A program made the position numbers and the translations under genes. The notes under the pieces are model-generated. The model worked only from the letters and a program-made list of their open reading frames with translations. It searched no databases and was not told the DNA's origin. DNA of 64,000 nucleotides from contig NC_133930.1 of assembly GCF_964199755.1 (NCBI RefSeq), positions 55,829,962-55,893,961 on the forward strand, given 5' to 3'. The DNA comes from Larus michahellis (Eukaryota; Chordata; Aves; Charadriiformes; Laridae). Below are positions 25,266-37,362 of the stretch, one piece after another (the first letter of the stretch is position 1; the number at the start of each line of letters is the position of its first letter).

Positions 25266-28200
25266 TATCCTATGCCAGGACAGATAAGGCACAAGAGTTA
25301 AATAGAAGCACGACACAACATGATTCACATCATATTGATTTTTAATGAGGCTGTTAGGTAGATCTTTCACAGATGTAAATCAGCATAGCACCATCAAAGT
25401 TGACTAAACAATGCTGATATGGAATTGCTCAGATTTACTAGTGGAACAGTAGGATGCCAAAGGGAGGAGCTTAAAACTGCAGTTGTCCCAAGGTGCATAC
25501 CAACTCTTAGCTCTTCTGCCTCATGCCAGCGCCGTGCAATTGCAACAGTCTTCAATCCTATAGTACCTATGCACAAATTCTCTGCATAGCAAATGATGAA
25601 GATGAACTACGTTTGCTGTTACCCTAGTGCTCCTGGTGTAGCCCTTCCGCATTCATCAGTTTAATATCCAACCCATCTGCTGGAGATACAGATTTCCTAA
25701 TGATGTCTCAGTTAATACACACATAGTCAAGCAATTGTCAAGGCACGCAATTCAAACCTGGCTAAACAAAGATGGATTTTTTCCATTAGGACAATGGATT
25801 ATCTCCATGCCAGATTTCAGGTTTCCAGTGTCTCCTGTTGAGACACTTTAGTCTACTCATGCACCAAACTGTTTCTGCTCAAACTCCTAAAATAATTCTC
25901 TTTCAAGCAGAGTCCAGGTTCAGAAAACCTCATCTGTGTATAAAAAAAAAGAAGCAGCCATCATTTGTTTTTTAAAAAAGATCTTTAGATCAAACCAATT
26001 AGCTTTAATTCTAACTCACTTTAGGCTTGAGCTTTAACCGTTTATAATAGTGTAAATCTTAAAGCACTTTAGGAGCATTTGATATCATTTGAAACCATTT
26101 GATAAAGTGTTATCAACTGTTTTCCCATTATTTTACAACTAATCAAACAAATGCTTAGTTATTGTACAATCAATAAAAGTAAATCATAAATTAATTCCAC
26201 GTTTACAGTACTGGCTTTATCTCAAGTATTCCTCTTCCACTGTGATTAGATTTAGGATGTGAAATGTTGGGGGTTTTTGAGGAAGCCAGAATTGAAAGGA
26301 AATAAAAATGCTTAGAGAAAATGCTTACTTGGAAAAAATGTCACTTCAAATGTTGCTATAAGTGACAAAACAGTGCCATCTCCTATAAACTCGGTCTCTC
26401 CAACACTAAAAAAATATAAAACAGTTATAGAGCCTTGAGATACATGGGAAACTTGCCTAGTGAGAGAAGGAAAAAATACATCTGTTTATATCAAGAATAA
26501 AAAGGCAAAAGCAAAGTTCATGCTAAAGCTACCTGAAGTCATGACAGATATATACGCTTTAAACACACTGCTCTTTTCTCAGTTGTCATAACAGGAGTCA
26601 CCGCTGACTGTACAAAGGCAGGAACAGATAAAAATGCATTTTTAGTACAGCTGATGGTTGGTGCTTACATTCATGAAACATGATAACAAGGGCTTAACAA
26701 AATCTCCCAAAAGACCGTACATTGACAAACTGGCACAGAGTTGCAAATATTTCAAAGTAAAAGCTACAACCGTCAGACATTACGCTCTGAAAAAGGAGGT
26801 AACATCCTGTTGACTCTTGTGTGTATGGACCTCCATATGCATTTTCGTCACTGACCATTAACAAGAGAAGTTGCGCAAGCGAGGCAGCAAAGACTCCTGT
26901 GTCACCTTAAAGAAGTGACACCATTTTAGCTGTTGTCCTCCTTAATGGCCCTGCTGTTAACATGGTCTTCATCTCCCTTCCCTCAGCCCACATGAACATA
27001 GAATTTCCATTTCACCAAATAGAAAGCTAAATTGTATGGAATAGTTATTTTTATGAAAGCATAAACACACACACTTAAACACAAAATAAGAAAAGGGCAT
27101 GTCCCTTATCTCCGATAAAGGTGAAACCAAATATCCCAATTTCCCCTTCCACACCTGGTGTAGGAATTGTCACAGAATAAACACACAGTCTACTTTGCAG
27201 ATTCAGGTCAGGCGGAAGCAGTTTATAGCTATAGGACAGAACGCAGAGCAGCACAGTTCAGCCTTCTGTCTGTACAAACTCTGACTTAAAAGAAAGTACT
27301 AAGGCTTGTATCAATTTAAAACAGCTATAGATTGCTCTGTGAAGGGGCCTGATATGGCATAGCAGTATCTGCATAGAAGGGAACTTTGTTCTAGTGGATG
27401 TACCCGTGTGTGCCTGATAACTCAGAATCTACAGCCATGCGGCCTTGGCATACCTCTGTTCAGCTTGTCCTTCTCTTGCTTGTGATACTAGTGTGCCCCT
27501 GACCAGCTTTCAGGCCTAGCAAGGATCCCATACAATTTATTATTTGAAAAATAACAATGTTTCAGGCGCCAAAAGATGCTTATTTTACTCCTCCTGTTGC
27601 CAACTGGTTTATCAAGACTTATCAATAATTCAGGCCTTTCATATTATTTTCCTGGCATCTGGTAACCAAAGTAGAGAATTTTTTACCTTCAGATGTTACT
27701 AACAGAGTATAATAGAGCAGTGTTGGTTATTCTTTACTAAATTCTACTTTACTTCTCTTCACTGGTTTTGTGTTTATATAAGCTATTCCCCATCTGACCT
27801 GCTTCAGGGATGCCCACCCCACTGCCTACAAGGCAATTAGGTGAATGGAGGTTGCAGGCTGACACAGTACAGTCCTCTTCCCATTAGGGAATAATTTCTG
27901 TCATCGCCAAATATTGTCTCTCTAAACTGCTTTTGCTAAGTAACTTACTAAACTAGCAAAGTTAAACTGAAAAGTACGTCATCCTCCGGCATGGTAGTCC
28001 ACCTACTGATGCAATGACACAAGATCTGCCATCTGCAAAAAAATACTTTCTCTAAAAGTAGATTAAAACATAATTAAAACCTTCTTTGAGGAGGCATTTT
28101 CTGCATGGTTCTTAATTCAAAGCTTGTGGTATTCTTAAAATATTTTACTTTTTAAAATTGAGTTTTGGGGGACTAGCAAAACTTGTCACAATACCTACTG

Positions 28201-28710
28201 ACCTAAAGCCACAAACTGCTTTTGTATTTTCCTTCACAATTACGCAAAAGTTAAAAGCTCCCAGGCCTAACTCAGGGCTGGTATTCTTCCTCCACTCTGA
28301 CGGGATGATTTGTTTCAAAATGGCACCAAGAAGAAAAGGTCATCAGCCTTTCAAATCACCCCTTTGACACAGAACTACACTACAGATTTCCTTTCCCTTG
28401 CCCAAGCTGTATGATCTACCTGTCCATTTCTCCCCACCCAACTGTCACCATGCAACTTTCTGTGTTGGGCTTCTTGAGCAGAGCTTGCTGGAGACCAGCC
28501 CCTCTACGGGGCTGGGCTTTATATGAGCACAAGAGAGGACAGGTGATTGAAGAGCTGGGAGCTGGGGCAGCACACGGGAGACTTCCTTTGCTGGACTCCA
28601 AAGCCTGCAGAAGGGCTAAGTAGCCACTGGAAATCAAGCTGAGGACAATCACTAAGTGTGAGCTTGAAGGCAACCTAAACTTCAGCCCACAAGTACAATA
28701 CGGACAGGAC
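25266..28710. other. intergenic or 3' UTR DNA
   Basis: AT-rich, with no recognised repeat. If the minus-strand exons at 28.7-29.0 kb are real, the part nearest 28,710 would be their 3' UTR, with a minus-strand AATAAA near 27,537. The block 25,980-26,210 is particularly AT-rich with TAAT-type words. Confidence 0.35.
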
Positions 28711-28782
28711 CTACAACAAGGCCGGTGGGGGAGGCTTGGCATCATCGCAGGACTCGCTGTCGCACACGGATGACTTGACCAT
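28711..28782 (-). CDS. candidate terminal coding exon of the same unrecognised gene (cytoplasmic tail, 23 codons and stop)
   Basis: The exon follows a TTTATGCCCTTAG acceptor on the minus strand and begins ATGGTCAAG in phase with the preceding exon. It encodes MVK, then SSVCDSESCDDAKPPPP, then ALL and a TAG stop (28,711-28,713). The third codon positions are mostly G or C (GTC, AAG, TCC, GTG, TGC, GAC, AGC, GAG), which looks like real codon use in an otherwise AT-rich neighbourhood. The acidic, cysteine-containing, proline-rich tail fits the cytoplasmic end of a single-pass membrane protein. Candidate AATAAA signals on the minus strand lie further downstream, for example near 27,537. Confidence 0.48.
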   Translation of the reverse strand: MVKSSVCDSESCDDAKPPPPALL

Positions 28783-28943
28783 CTAAGGGCATAAAGGTGG
28801 CAGTATTCAGGTATTAAAGCTTGAAATACAAGTGTGTCTGTCTGAAAAGAGTCTATTCTGGCAGGCAGGAAACAGAACCAGCGCATCCCAGGCACTAGCA
28901 GTTCCCACCCTCCCACCCACACCCATTCAGGCAGCCCACTTAC

Positions 28944-29039
28944 CTTTCGATAGCCAAACAATGCCACTTGCCCAAGAGAGAGCAACAACAACCCAAGGAG
29001 CAGCAGCTGGAAAACTGCACCAGTGCAATGCTGATGTAC
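28944..29039 (-). CDS. candidate membrane-spanning exon of an unrecognised minus-strand gene (32 codons)
   Basis: The minus strand shows a polypyrimidine tract and CCCTGCAG acceptor, a 96-base open exon, and a near-perfect donor, AAG|GTAAGT. The translation starts VHQHCTGAVF. It then has the hydrophobic run LLLLGLLLLSLGQVALFG (residues about 12-29) and a basic YRK stop-transfer, the arrangement of a type I transmembrane exon. Both ends are phase 0. Joining across the 161-base intron to the exon at 28,711-28,782 keeps the frame open to a natural stop. No family was recognised. A processed or degenerate origin is unlikely because the splice sites are intact. Upstream exons encoding a signal peptide and ectodomain are not established. 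Confidence 0.5.
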
Positions 29040-31359
29040 CTGCAGGGTGATAAGAAGAAAAAGTTAAACTTTTCTGTCTTTGGGAGTGAAAACGACAATC
29101 TCACTCCTTCATCTCAGCGTGTGAAGAGCAGCACGTTGGGAAGATGCAGCACCCAGCAAAGGAGTTGCCTAGCAAGCTTGCAGATGACAGCTGAAGCTAC
29201 AGAGGAGCTGCAGCTTAGCAAGAGAACAGGCTGTCTTCAGACGTTTCTGGAGGCTACAACATCCTGCTGTATCTACAAAAATAGGAGGCAAATCCTCAAG
29301 TGGTATAAATCTGCATAGCGTCAATAACTTCAAAGGATTGGTTCGAGTTTATATAAAGGAGACGTAATCTCAGTTTTGGCAGACACCCATAGAGGTCTTC
29401 AGGGCAGTAACTTTTGCTTTGTCCTCTATCTGTATGACTCTGACCACAGTGGTACTTCAGCCACATGTGGCCCTAAGATGCTAGGGCAACTAGTACCAGT
29501 AGTAACTTAACAGTTCTCACAAAACACTACATAACACCAAAACGTGGAAAGGGTAAATTAGAAATGAAAAATACAAAATTATAGTTTTACCACTTTCTTT
29601 GCCCTGTAAGACCTACACAGTGTCCTACGCAGCAAGGAGTAATAGCAAAGCTATTATTACTTCAGCCACAAAATTCTATATTGATACAGTTATTAGCTTT
29701 TACTTCATATTAGTTTTCCTTCTGCTTTACATAAGATGATTGCTGTAGCTTAGATGGCCTCAAATCAAGTTTTATGCTCTCTAGAAATCTGAGTTCATTT
29801 AGAAAAAGAGGCAAAATAAGACAGGCCATCTTTCACATGGTGTTTATAATTCAGTTAATGATCTCTTGAAATATGTGTGTGTATGTATATATGACTTTCA
29901 TACCTTTTCTCCCTTAACTTTTACTCAACGCAGATCTCTGAGCTATTTAAGACATTTATGCCAGCACAAGAGAGGGTCAGGCAGGAAACAGAAAGCAGAG
30001 ATAGGAGGGAAAATACCAGAATTGGGGACTGGGAAGGGGAGGGCAGCTTCAATATCCCACAAGTCAAACTGCTCATGGAACAGGTTTTGGTTTTTTTTAG
30101 CACTAGTCTAGTAGTGTTTGTGGTATCCTCACCTAAGACTCAGCATACCAAATTCTACACCATAAAAAGAGTCAAAATGCAGAAATGCAGTGCCATGCAC
30201 AGAAAATTCTGATATTTCAGAATTCTTACCTTCCCAAATAGCAACAGTATTGATAGACTATATCAAAATATTCTGTATAAAAAAAATCTGAAAAAAATCC
30301 TTTCTGGAATTACCTAAATCTGACTAGGTTGAAGTGCTTTGTTTAATCTCTGTCTGACGCATTACACACTGCAGCATGACATGTTAAACAATATTTGAAA
30401 TGTCAAAAAATTAAATGAAAGGTTCTTAAATCATCCATACCCCCCCCCAAAAATCATATCTTCCTCCCAGTAACATTGGTTAAATGTTTCCAACTTTGCT
30501 GAACTGAGAAAAAATTGCCATTAAAAATTCTGCTCGAAAATTTTTATTCTGCATTGCCTCCTACTTTTCCTGATTATTCTCAAACACTTCAAGAGGTGGC
30601 AAATATGTTTGGTATGCTCTGAAACTGGAATGGAAGCATTTTATGCCCTGTTCGCCCAGGTATGAAGGACAGGACAAGGTATAAGCAGAAGACCCGGCAA
30701 GCCCAGGACCAGGAGGCAGTACACAGCTGCAACATGTCTCCACTGGAGCAGCTATTAGTCTGCTGAAAACTGAAACGTCACAGTGGCAGAAAAGTAGAAA
30801 CATGCTCAGGTTTGGGGTTTTGACCCTCTGTTGGCAAGTCTGATTTAATAAAAGTTCCATGTTTTTATTATATCTAGATAGGTTGCAATTATGTTGTTAA
30901 GACAGGTGTAGGAAGTTACATTGCTCTGATTCTTTCTGGCTCGCTTCCTAGCTAGTACTAATACTTGTTAGCCTTTGATTGCCGAGGGCAAATTTGGGCC
31001 TAGTTCTCCAAGAAGCATTGTCAAGTAGTGTGGACTGGACTCGTGGAAAGAAGTGAATTAATTTTGTCACAGATGAAGCTTGCAATATTACAGAAGTCAA
31101 ACTGCTTATGCAGCGGCCTTGATCTGGGATACTTTCTGTGTGTCTGTCATTAGCACAGTGTTTTCCAAAATGAATGAGTAGTTCCAGCCTGCAGAATTGA
31201 TGCTCAGCTTTAATTGCTTAGCACTGTATCTTTTGCCTTACCACAGACAAACATCACCCATATATTTTAGCTTTGAATTAGTTCAGGTTTCTTTTCATCT
31301 GCTGTTAATTCAAAGGCTTTGTTACAATAGTCACTTTCATTCTCTTTTTCTTTCATCAC

Positions 31360-31407
31360 CTGTCGCTTCCAGTCTCTCTCAGTGTCAGTCTTTACCCTAT
31401 CTTCTAA
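31360..31407 (-). CDS. candidate exon of an unrecognised minus-strand gene (charged stalk segment, 16 codons)
   Basis: On the minus strand an excellent acceptor (a T-rich tract ending CCTGCAG) precedes an open frame beginning LEDRVKTDTERDWKRQ. A possible donor, CAG|GTGATG, closes a 48-base phase-0 exon. This is compatible in phase with the membrane exon at 28,944-29,039. If the donor is ignored, the frame continues for 30 more codons (MKEKENESDYCN, then TADEKKPELIQS) to TAA at 31,267, and an ATTAAA signal follows at 31,209-31,214, as for an alternative terminal exon. The product is not recognised. The peptide is very charged, unlike chance translation of this AT-rich DNA, but chance cannot be excluded. 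Confidence 0.33.
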
Positions 31408-31739
31408 CTGCAGGAAAAACAAAAACCAACCTCCTCCATACCAGGGAAGAACACATTTTGAATGACCTACATATTTCCACCTTGTCTTGCAGTATCTGTT
31501 TCTACAATAGACTGTAATGAATACACACACAAATTAAGCAACCTCTTTTTTTTCACGTTAATTTCCTGTTTTCTGGAGGTGATGAATTTTAATGTCTATG
31601 GCTCCACGAGAACACAACAATGTCAGGTCACAGCACGGGATCGGGAGAGACAAACGCTATCCCAGCTGCCCTGCTTATTGCAGTCCTTGCTGTAAGTATC
31701 AGAAGCTGAGCCTCAGAGGCTCAGGGCTTTTTTAAGTTC

Positions 31740-31930
31740 AAGGTCTGACTAGGATTTGGGTGTTCCCACAGGTTGAAAGCCTTGAGTCCCGTACTCTGCC
31801 ACCAGTTTCCTCTGTTATCTTGGGAAGTCACCAAATCTCTCTCTGCCTTTGCAATGGGAAGTAATAATTCTTGCCTGTCCACTGTAGGATCTTTGAGATG
31901 GCAATCTTTTTTTATTATTAGTCTCTACAA
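31740..31930 (+). mobile_element. MIR-like SINE remnant
   Basis: CTGCCACCAGTTTCC, ATCTTGGGAAGTCACC, AAATCTCTCTCTGCC and GCAATGGGAAGTAATAATTC follow a forward MIR, which has CTGCCACTTAC, CTTGGGCAAGTCAC, CCTCTCTGTGCC and AATGGGGATAATAAT in that order. Confidence 0.55.
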
Positions 31931-32999
31931 TACCAATCACAACAAAACACTTATCTAGATCTGCAGGAACGACCACATTACAAACACTGGGAATAATTAG
32001 GAATAGCCAGTAATATTGTTTTGTGTCATGCCTCATTTCAAGTAGTTACTATTACTTTTTCTGGACTACACAAAGATGGACCTCATCGGGGTGAGAAAGC
32101 AGACGTCCAAAGCACACAGTCATACGATGGCTTCACCTGAATTTCCAGTGAGGTTTTCAAGTTCGGAAAACTTTAGGCACAAACAGAAGACCTAATGCAT
32201 GCTAGGGAGTGAGTTTATAGTGCATCCTACACTCTGCTGTTAACAGGTCTTTGCATGGAGCCAAACCTACACAGTGGAAACTGAAACAGACAAGACTGGG
32301 ACTGTTGATCTACCAGGCTAGTAGTTCTGCTGAGGATAGCTGTGTAAATCAATTTAGCTGCTACTCAGCTATGGTAAAGTAGCAAATTTCCCTAGTATAA
32401 GCCAAGGACCAGGGGAGGACGTGAGTCCTTCACAACCCTGTAGTGTGGAGACTGTCTGTGTAGTGCAGGCTGTAAAGACCTAGAGGAAATTCCTCACTTA
32501 ATCCCTCACAGCAGCCATCACATCATCAAAGATTAACCAGCAGCTATCTACGTATTCTTGCAGCTGTCTTTCTTTCAGACGCACGTAACTCACTCAGCAA
32601 ATTCTCACCAACAGTGGCCGCTAGAAACACTGAATCCTTTTAAGACAGCTATATAAAAAAAATAAATTAGCTAACAAACAAGCAGTCCAGAATACCACAG
32701 TAGATATTTTGTGAAGAATGAGGGCAATTCCCACATTGAGGATCTAATTCCTCAAACTCCCCTCATCCTGTTGATGACACACAGTATATGAAGTTACGGT
32801 GGCAGATTATGAAAGCGCTGGTTAAGTTAATATGCCGACAAAAGCCTCCTCCCATCAGTGTTGCATCCTGTGCAAATAAATCTACCGCTTGGATCTCTCA
32901 AAGTTCAACTGACCTGAAAGAGCAGACGGCTCACGTTGGGGAAGACTAAGGCAGCCTGCATGAGGAAGCACTTTGTATAAATTCACCATCCGCTATCTA

Positions 33000-33185
33000 C
33001 TTCCTAAGGGGCTATATGCTTTGTATTATCCAAGCACTGTGCAGTCTGGTTGTCCCACTGAAGCAGTGGCCTGAGACTGTGCTCAATTTATCGGTTTATC
33101 TATCAAATATCAAGAAGCGAGTGATTTGCCAAAGTCACGCAGTAAAGCTGGTACTGACGTAGATGAATCCTACCCCTTCCTAACT
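33000..33185 (-). mobile_element. MIR-like SINE remnant
   Basis: AAGCACTGTGCAG, then GAGTGATTTGCCAAAGTCAC, GCAGTAAAGCTGGTA and GATGAATCCTACC fit the reverse-oriented MIR core (GTGACTTGCCCAAGGTCAC, then CAGTGAGCTGGTGGCAG). It is highly diverged and the boundaries are approximate. Confidence 0.5.
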
Positions 33186-33538
33186 ATTGCAAGGTGCTCC
33201 TATGAGGTGCTCCCCCCTTTTGTTGAAAGGCTGACAGATGTACCGTTTTTCTTATTTCCTCACTGAAATGGCCATTTCCTGATGACGGGAAAGAAGCAAC
33301 ACCCATCCAGTCAGAGCCAGGCCGAGCTACATTCACACAGCACTTTGGACCGCTAAATAGCATCAGCCGTTATGCCTAAGTACAGAACAGCTGCCCCTTA
33401 AAACAGTCACAGCTGGTTTACTATGCGGCAGCCCATCTGCTCATGCAACACAGATAGCTAAGAACAGAGCAGCTCTGGGCTTTGCTCTTTTCCCTGGCTC
33501 CGGGTCAAAATAAGATGAGAGTTTTGATCTTCCTATTG

Positions 33539-33667
33539 TCAGAGAGATGACCTCTCTCTGACTGAGGAAGGCTTCTGCAACACATAGGACAGTGCCACAG
33601 CCAGCATGGGGAACAGGCAGAGCAGCTGCAGAACACTCCAGGGATCTGCTCCCGCTACCTGGGACAT
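33539..33667 (-). other. short frame with signal-anchor-like start, 42 codons
   Basis: The minus-strand ATG at 33,667 has A at -3. The frame starts MSQVAGADPW and continues SVLQLLCLFPMLAVALS, a convincing hydrophobic helix of signal length, before a TGA at 33,539. A CTTTCAG acceptor lies just before the ATG, and only poor donors follow. It is too short to call on its own. Confidence 0.18.
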
Positions 33668-35311
33668 TCTCTGAAAGACCAAGATGTCTACACAGCACAC
33701 GACTCCTCTAAACACAGCTTCTGGGGACCCTCATGTCCTCAGGCATAATGAGAAAGAAATCTTTTTCAGATCACGCTTTACAAAATTGTGAAACTCTCAA
33801 ATACCATAGTAGTGTCTACAAAGAGAAAGAGATTAAAAAAAAAGAAGCAAGCTGTGGAATTAATGAAAAAAACAGGGTTTGAACAACAGCAGACTAGTCC
33901 TAAATCTAGGTCTTAAGGCTCTAGAGTCTCATACATCCCTTATGCCTCATCTGGGATGTGAATAACCGACTGTGTTGCACTGCTTGACATTCTGAGGTTC
34001 CTATTCAGAAAACTAGAGTTTGAGCAAATTTGAAATCTGGTTTCAAGTACATGGATAATCCAGCTCAAGTGAAAAGATTACTTATGTGCCTAAAGTGAAG
34101 CATATGCATAAATGCCTTGCTGAATAGGGATCAAAGGAACCAAGACAATTTCTACAGGTGAAAGATTTGCCACTGAGACGCATGCATAGTGTTCCTGGAA
34201 GCACCCAGCAACGTGTGAATTTTAAGATAGAAACTGACAGTGACATAGAAATCAGAAAATGGATATATGCAAGATAAGCTGTTCAGTGGAAAGAAAGAAA
34301 AAAACCTGTGACATAAATGCTAAATCTTTAGGATTCTAATTAAAAAATAACCTCATTGCTGCTGTGAGACAGTTACAGAAAAAGCCGAATGTGTACACTT
34401 TGCTGAAGTTCCTCCTAGTAATGTATGAGGCCTACTGAGATCCTATAAAGACCAAAAATTAAAGTAGGGGCAGGAAAAAATGATCCTCTCTTAAAAACCT
34501 GGTGTCTGACTTAGGCTTATGTCTTAAAGAGTTCCCTGGAGCTCTAGATGAACTGGCATAAAACTGCATGAATGGGAATTTGAAGGGATACCAGAGGGAC
34601 AGCAAAGAACCGTGCTCCCAATTCTTCTTATAAATGGCAAGCAGCTCTGAGATCATTACACATCTTCACATAAACCCCATTTCCTATAATAGTGACTTCA
34701 GTGTATTCAATTGTCATTTCACTTAAATGGGTAAAGCAACATACCTTAACAGAAATTAGTAACTTCATCTTATGCTTCAAAAATGCATCCATAGAGTAGA
34801 GTAAGCTTGGTATTTACTCTCTTTGCTTTCCGAAACCTCAGCATAAAGCAGGGTTATGAGCTGCAGACTGAGAGTTTGCCAGTACTTTACAAGAGGATGT
34901 CTTCTCTTGTTCCATTCACGTGAATTTAGGGTCTGGATTGTTTATTCTCAGCACCCTCCACGTTCTGCACATCTTCACAAGTGCCTCTCAGCTTACTCTC
35001 GATGAATTTTAATTTCCCCAGACACTGTCAGCTTCTGACCTCAGCTGTAGCAAACCAAAAAGCCTCGATTCAAAGCTGAAGCAATGCTGCAGGTGATTGT
35101 AATCAGTAGAAATGGCTCTGCAGAGCACACAGAGAACACCGTTCTGCCTGTGAACTTTATTCTAGAGGCTAGAGGACCCCACCTGCAAAAGCATAAAATG
35201 GCACTTCCCAATGGCTTTCGCTCAGCCAAGACGAGAATTTCCTTGAGAAATGGCTGACAAAATCTTCAATCTAGTAGCCTAGATGCCATCTGCTTCTTTT
35301 TGTTACCTCAG

Positions 35312-35364
35312 CATGTTAGCATTTCTCATACTTCAACATGTGTGTCCATGCCACTCCTTGGGAG
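35312..35364 (+). ncRNA. splice-bracketed candidate exon, 53 bp
   Basis: The acceptor CTTCTTTTTGTTACCTCAG and donor GAG|GTAAGA are both strong. Two frames are open. If spliced to the exon at 37,363, one frame starts at ATG 35,338 (context AACATGT) and runs MCVHATPWE into the downstream frame. Whether this is coding or a long non-coding RNA exon cannot be decided here. Confidence 0.3.
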
Positions 35365-36030
35365 GTAAGAATGGGTTCTGGAAATTGAGAATTTTCTTGG
35401 AACACAGACATTTATAAGCATTAAAATAATTCACAGCACTTTCATGCCTTCGCTGATCCTGTCTCATTTCCTTGTATGTTTCTGGGAAGCTGGTATAAGT
35501 CGCTCCACTCTCAAGCCATGCTCACAGTATCAGAGCAGAAGATCACATAACTCGGCCACAGCGACATAGACTAGTAAGTAATCTCCCTCTCTAATGGCCA
35601 AAAAAGATCTCATCACTCATTCTGCACTTATCACGCATAGCATTCTTATTGGTGTCACTTTATTCTGCATCTAAACTTTCCTGGAAGAATGACTGGAATG
35701 TGAAACAGGCAAAGACAGCAAAATCAAAATTACAGCTAAAAATCAAAACACAGAGACTGAAGCCCAAAGCTGCTTACTCTTTTGCCATATAGCTTGTCTG
35801 GATTTGCCCCATTCCTACTAATTCCTACTCTGGGAGGGTGCTTCTCAAAGACTTTATTCCAAAACTTCAGAGTAGTTCATGTACTCAATTATTTGCTCCA
35901 GCTGAATATTTAATGACATCTCAAATTGTTGGACATGAAGAAAACAAGTTCACATTCACATTCATCTCTGATGTGTTGAGATAAGAGAAAAGCACTGACA
36001 CATACTATGCACACAGTAGCATGGGACTGA

Positions 36031-36228
36031 CTACTGACAAGTCGGCCTGGCAAAATCCCATAGACGTGCACATGGGAGGGAGGATGCAGAGCTCAGCTGA
36101 GCACTCACACTGCCTGAAGTGGGACTGCCAAACAATACTGGACAAATTGCGAGGCCTTCAGTGGCAGGCATGTATTTGCATGATAAACTGACAAGTGCTG
36201 CTAATAAAATGTATGTTGCTTGGTTCAT
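36031..36228 (-). other. short frame with signal-peptide-like start, 65 codons
   Basis: An ATG at 36,228 opens MNQATYILLAALVSLSCKYM. It has a hydrophobic core (YILLAALVSLS) and a possible cleavage region near PATEG. An AGT|GTGAGT donor follows 40 codons in, at phase 0. It sits upstream of, and on the same strand as, the candidate exons at 31.4-28.7 kb, so it could be their first exon, but no ectodomain exons link them. The start context is weak (C at -3). Confidence 0.2.
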
Positions 36229-37362
36229 TTGAAAGTGACCTTCTGCTTTGCCTGTTTTCCATTTGAGTCTATAGCTGGAAAGCCAAAGCCTTCTTTCTGA
36301 ACTCTGCTACCATTAAGCGGTGAAGAGAAAGTGGGATTCAGAGAAGCCAACGTCAAAGTCTGGATTGCACCTCAGAAGACTGCAAAAGAAGTTATATATT
36401 GCAAGAGCATGTTGACTCAGTGGGCAAGTGGGCATATTTGGCACTAGCAGAAGCTTACAACTGCTTGTCAAAGTTAGTTCTGAAGTAGAATTTTATGCCT
36501 ACCACCAAGACTGGGCATAAATGATAAGATGTAATAACTGGCATTTTCAGGCTGTAGAAGAGATTACAGTATGGTGCTGTTACATACAAATGTTTGAGCT
36601 GCATAAGGTACAATGAGATTCACCATTATTAAGGATACACCTTGTATATATTCCTACTGAATTCATAATGACAATATTTAGAGCAGCCAAAGACTATGGT
36701 AGAATAGTAGAAATAGGTAAAAAAAGGAAATGTGGAAACAGCCATCCCATACATGGACAGGGCCCCTTTGGCCATCTGAAAGAAATGCTGCTCTCCTACT
36801 AAATATCTAACCAGTAAGTATCTCCATAGAGTGATTGGTCAATAACAGGCATACATCACTTTGTAAAAGACCGGGAAAGCAACTGAAGGTGGATGCTTTT
36901 AGTAAATGAAATGCCTAGATGGATGCTCTAATCCATCTCTTGTACAAATCTTAGTGCTGCATTCTGTTCCCAGATTCCCGTTGTCTAGTGCAAACTCTAC
37001 AGAAGAGTCATATGCCTTATTTCCTCACTTTCATGAAGGCACTGGGCAGGGCTCAGGAAGCCTTAAACTGTGTTATGCCAAATTAATCTATGCAGAGGTT
37101 TATGACCAAGAATAGTAAAGTAGCCATGCATGACTCAAGGCAAAAAAAAAAAAACCAAACCAAAACCAACTTCGTTTCTTTTTGTGGTACTACTTCTCTT
37201 CCTGCTGTCTGAATCCACAGAGCTGATCAACAGCTCTGAAGCAACTCCTGTTTTCTTTAGTCTGCTCATCTGATGTTGGCCAGTCGAATTTAGCTGTTGC
37301 TCATACTCCATCCCTTGATATCATGGGACCTAAGTAACTAATTTTCTACCTGTCTGTTGCAG

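Noticed and set aside
28416..28991. Single 191-codon minus-strand frame
   Set aside because: Its N-terminal part coincides with the candidate membrane exon, but the rest reads through the intron and then in the wrong frame through the terminal exon. The spliced model explains the signals better.
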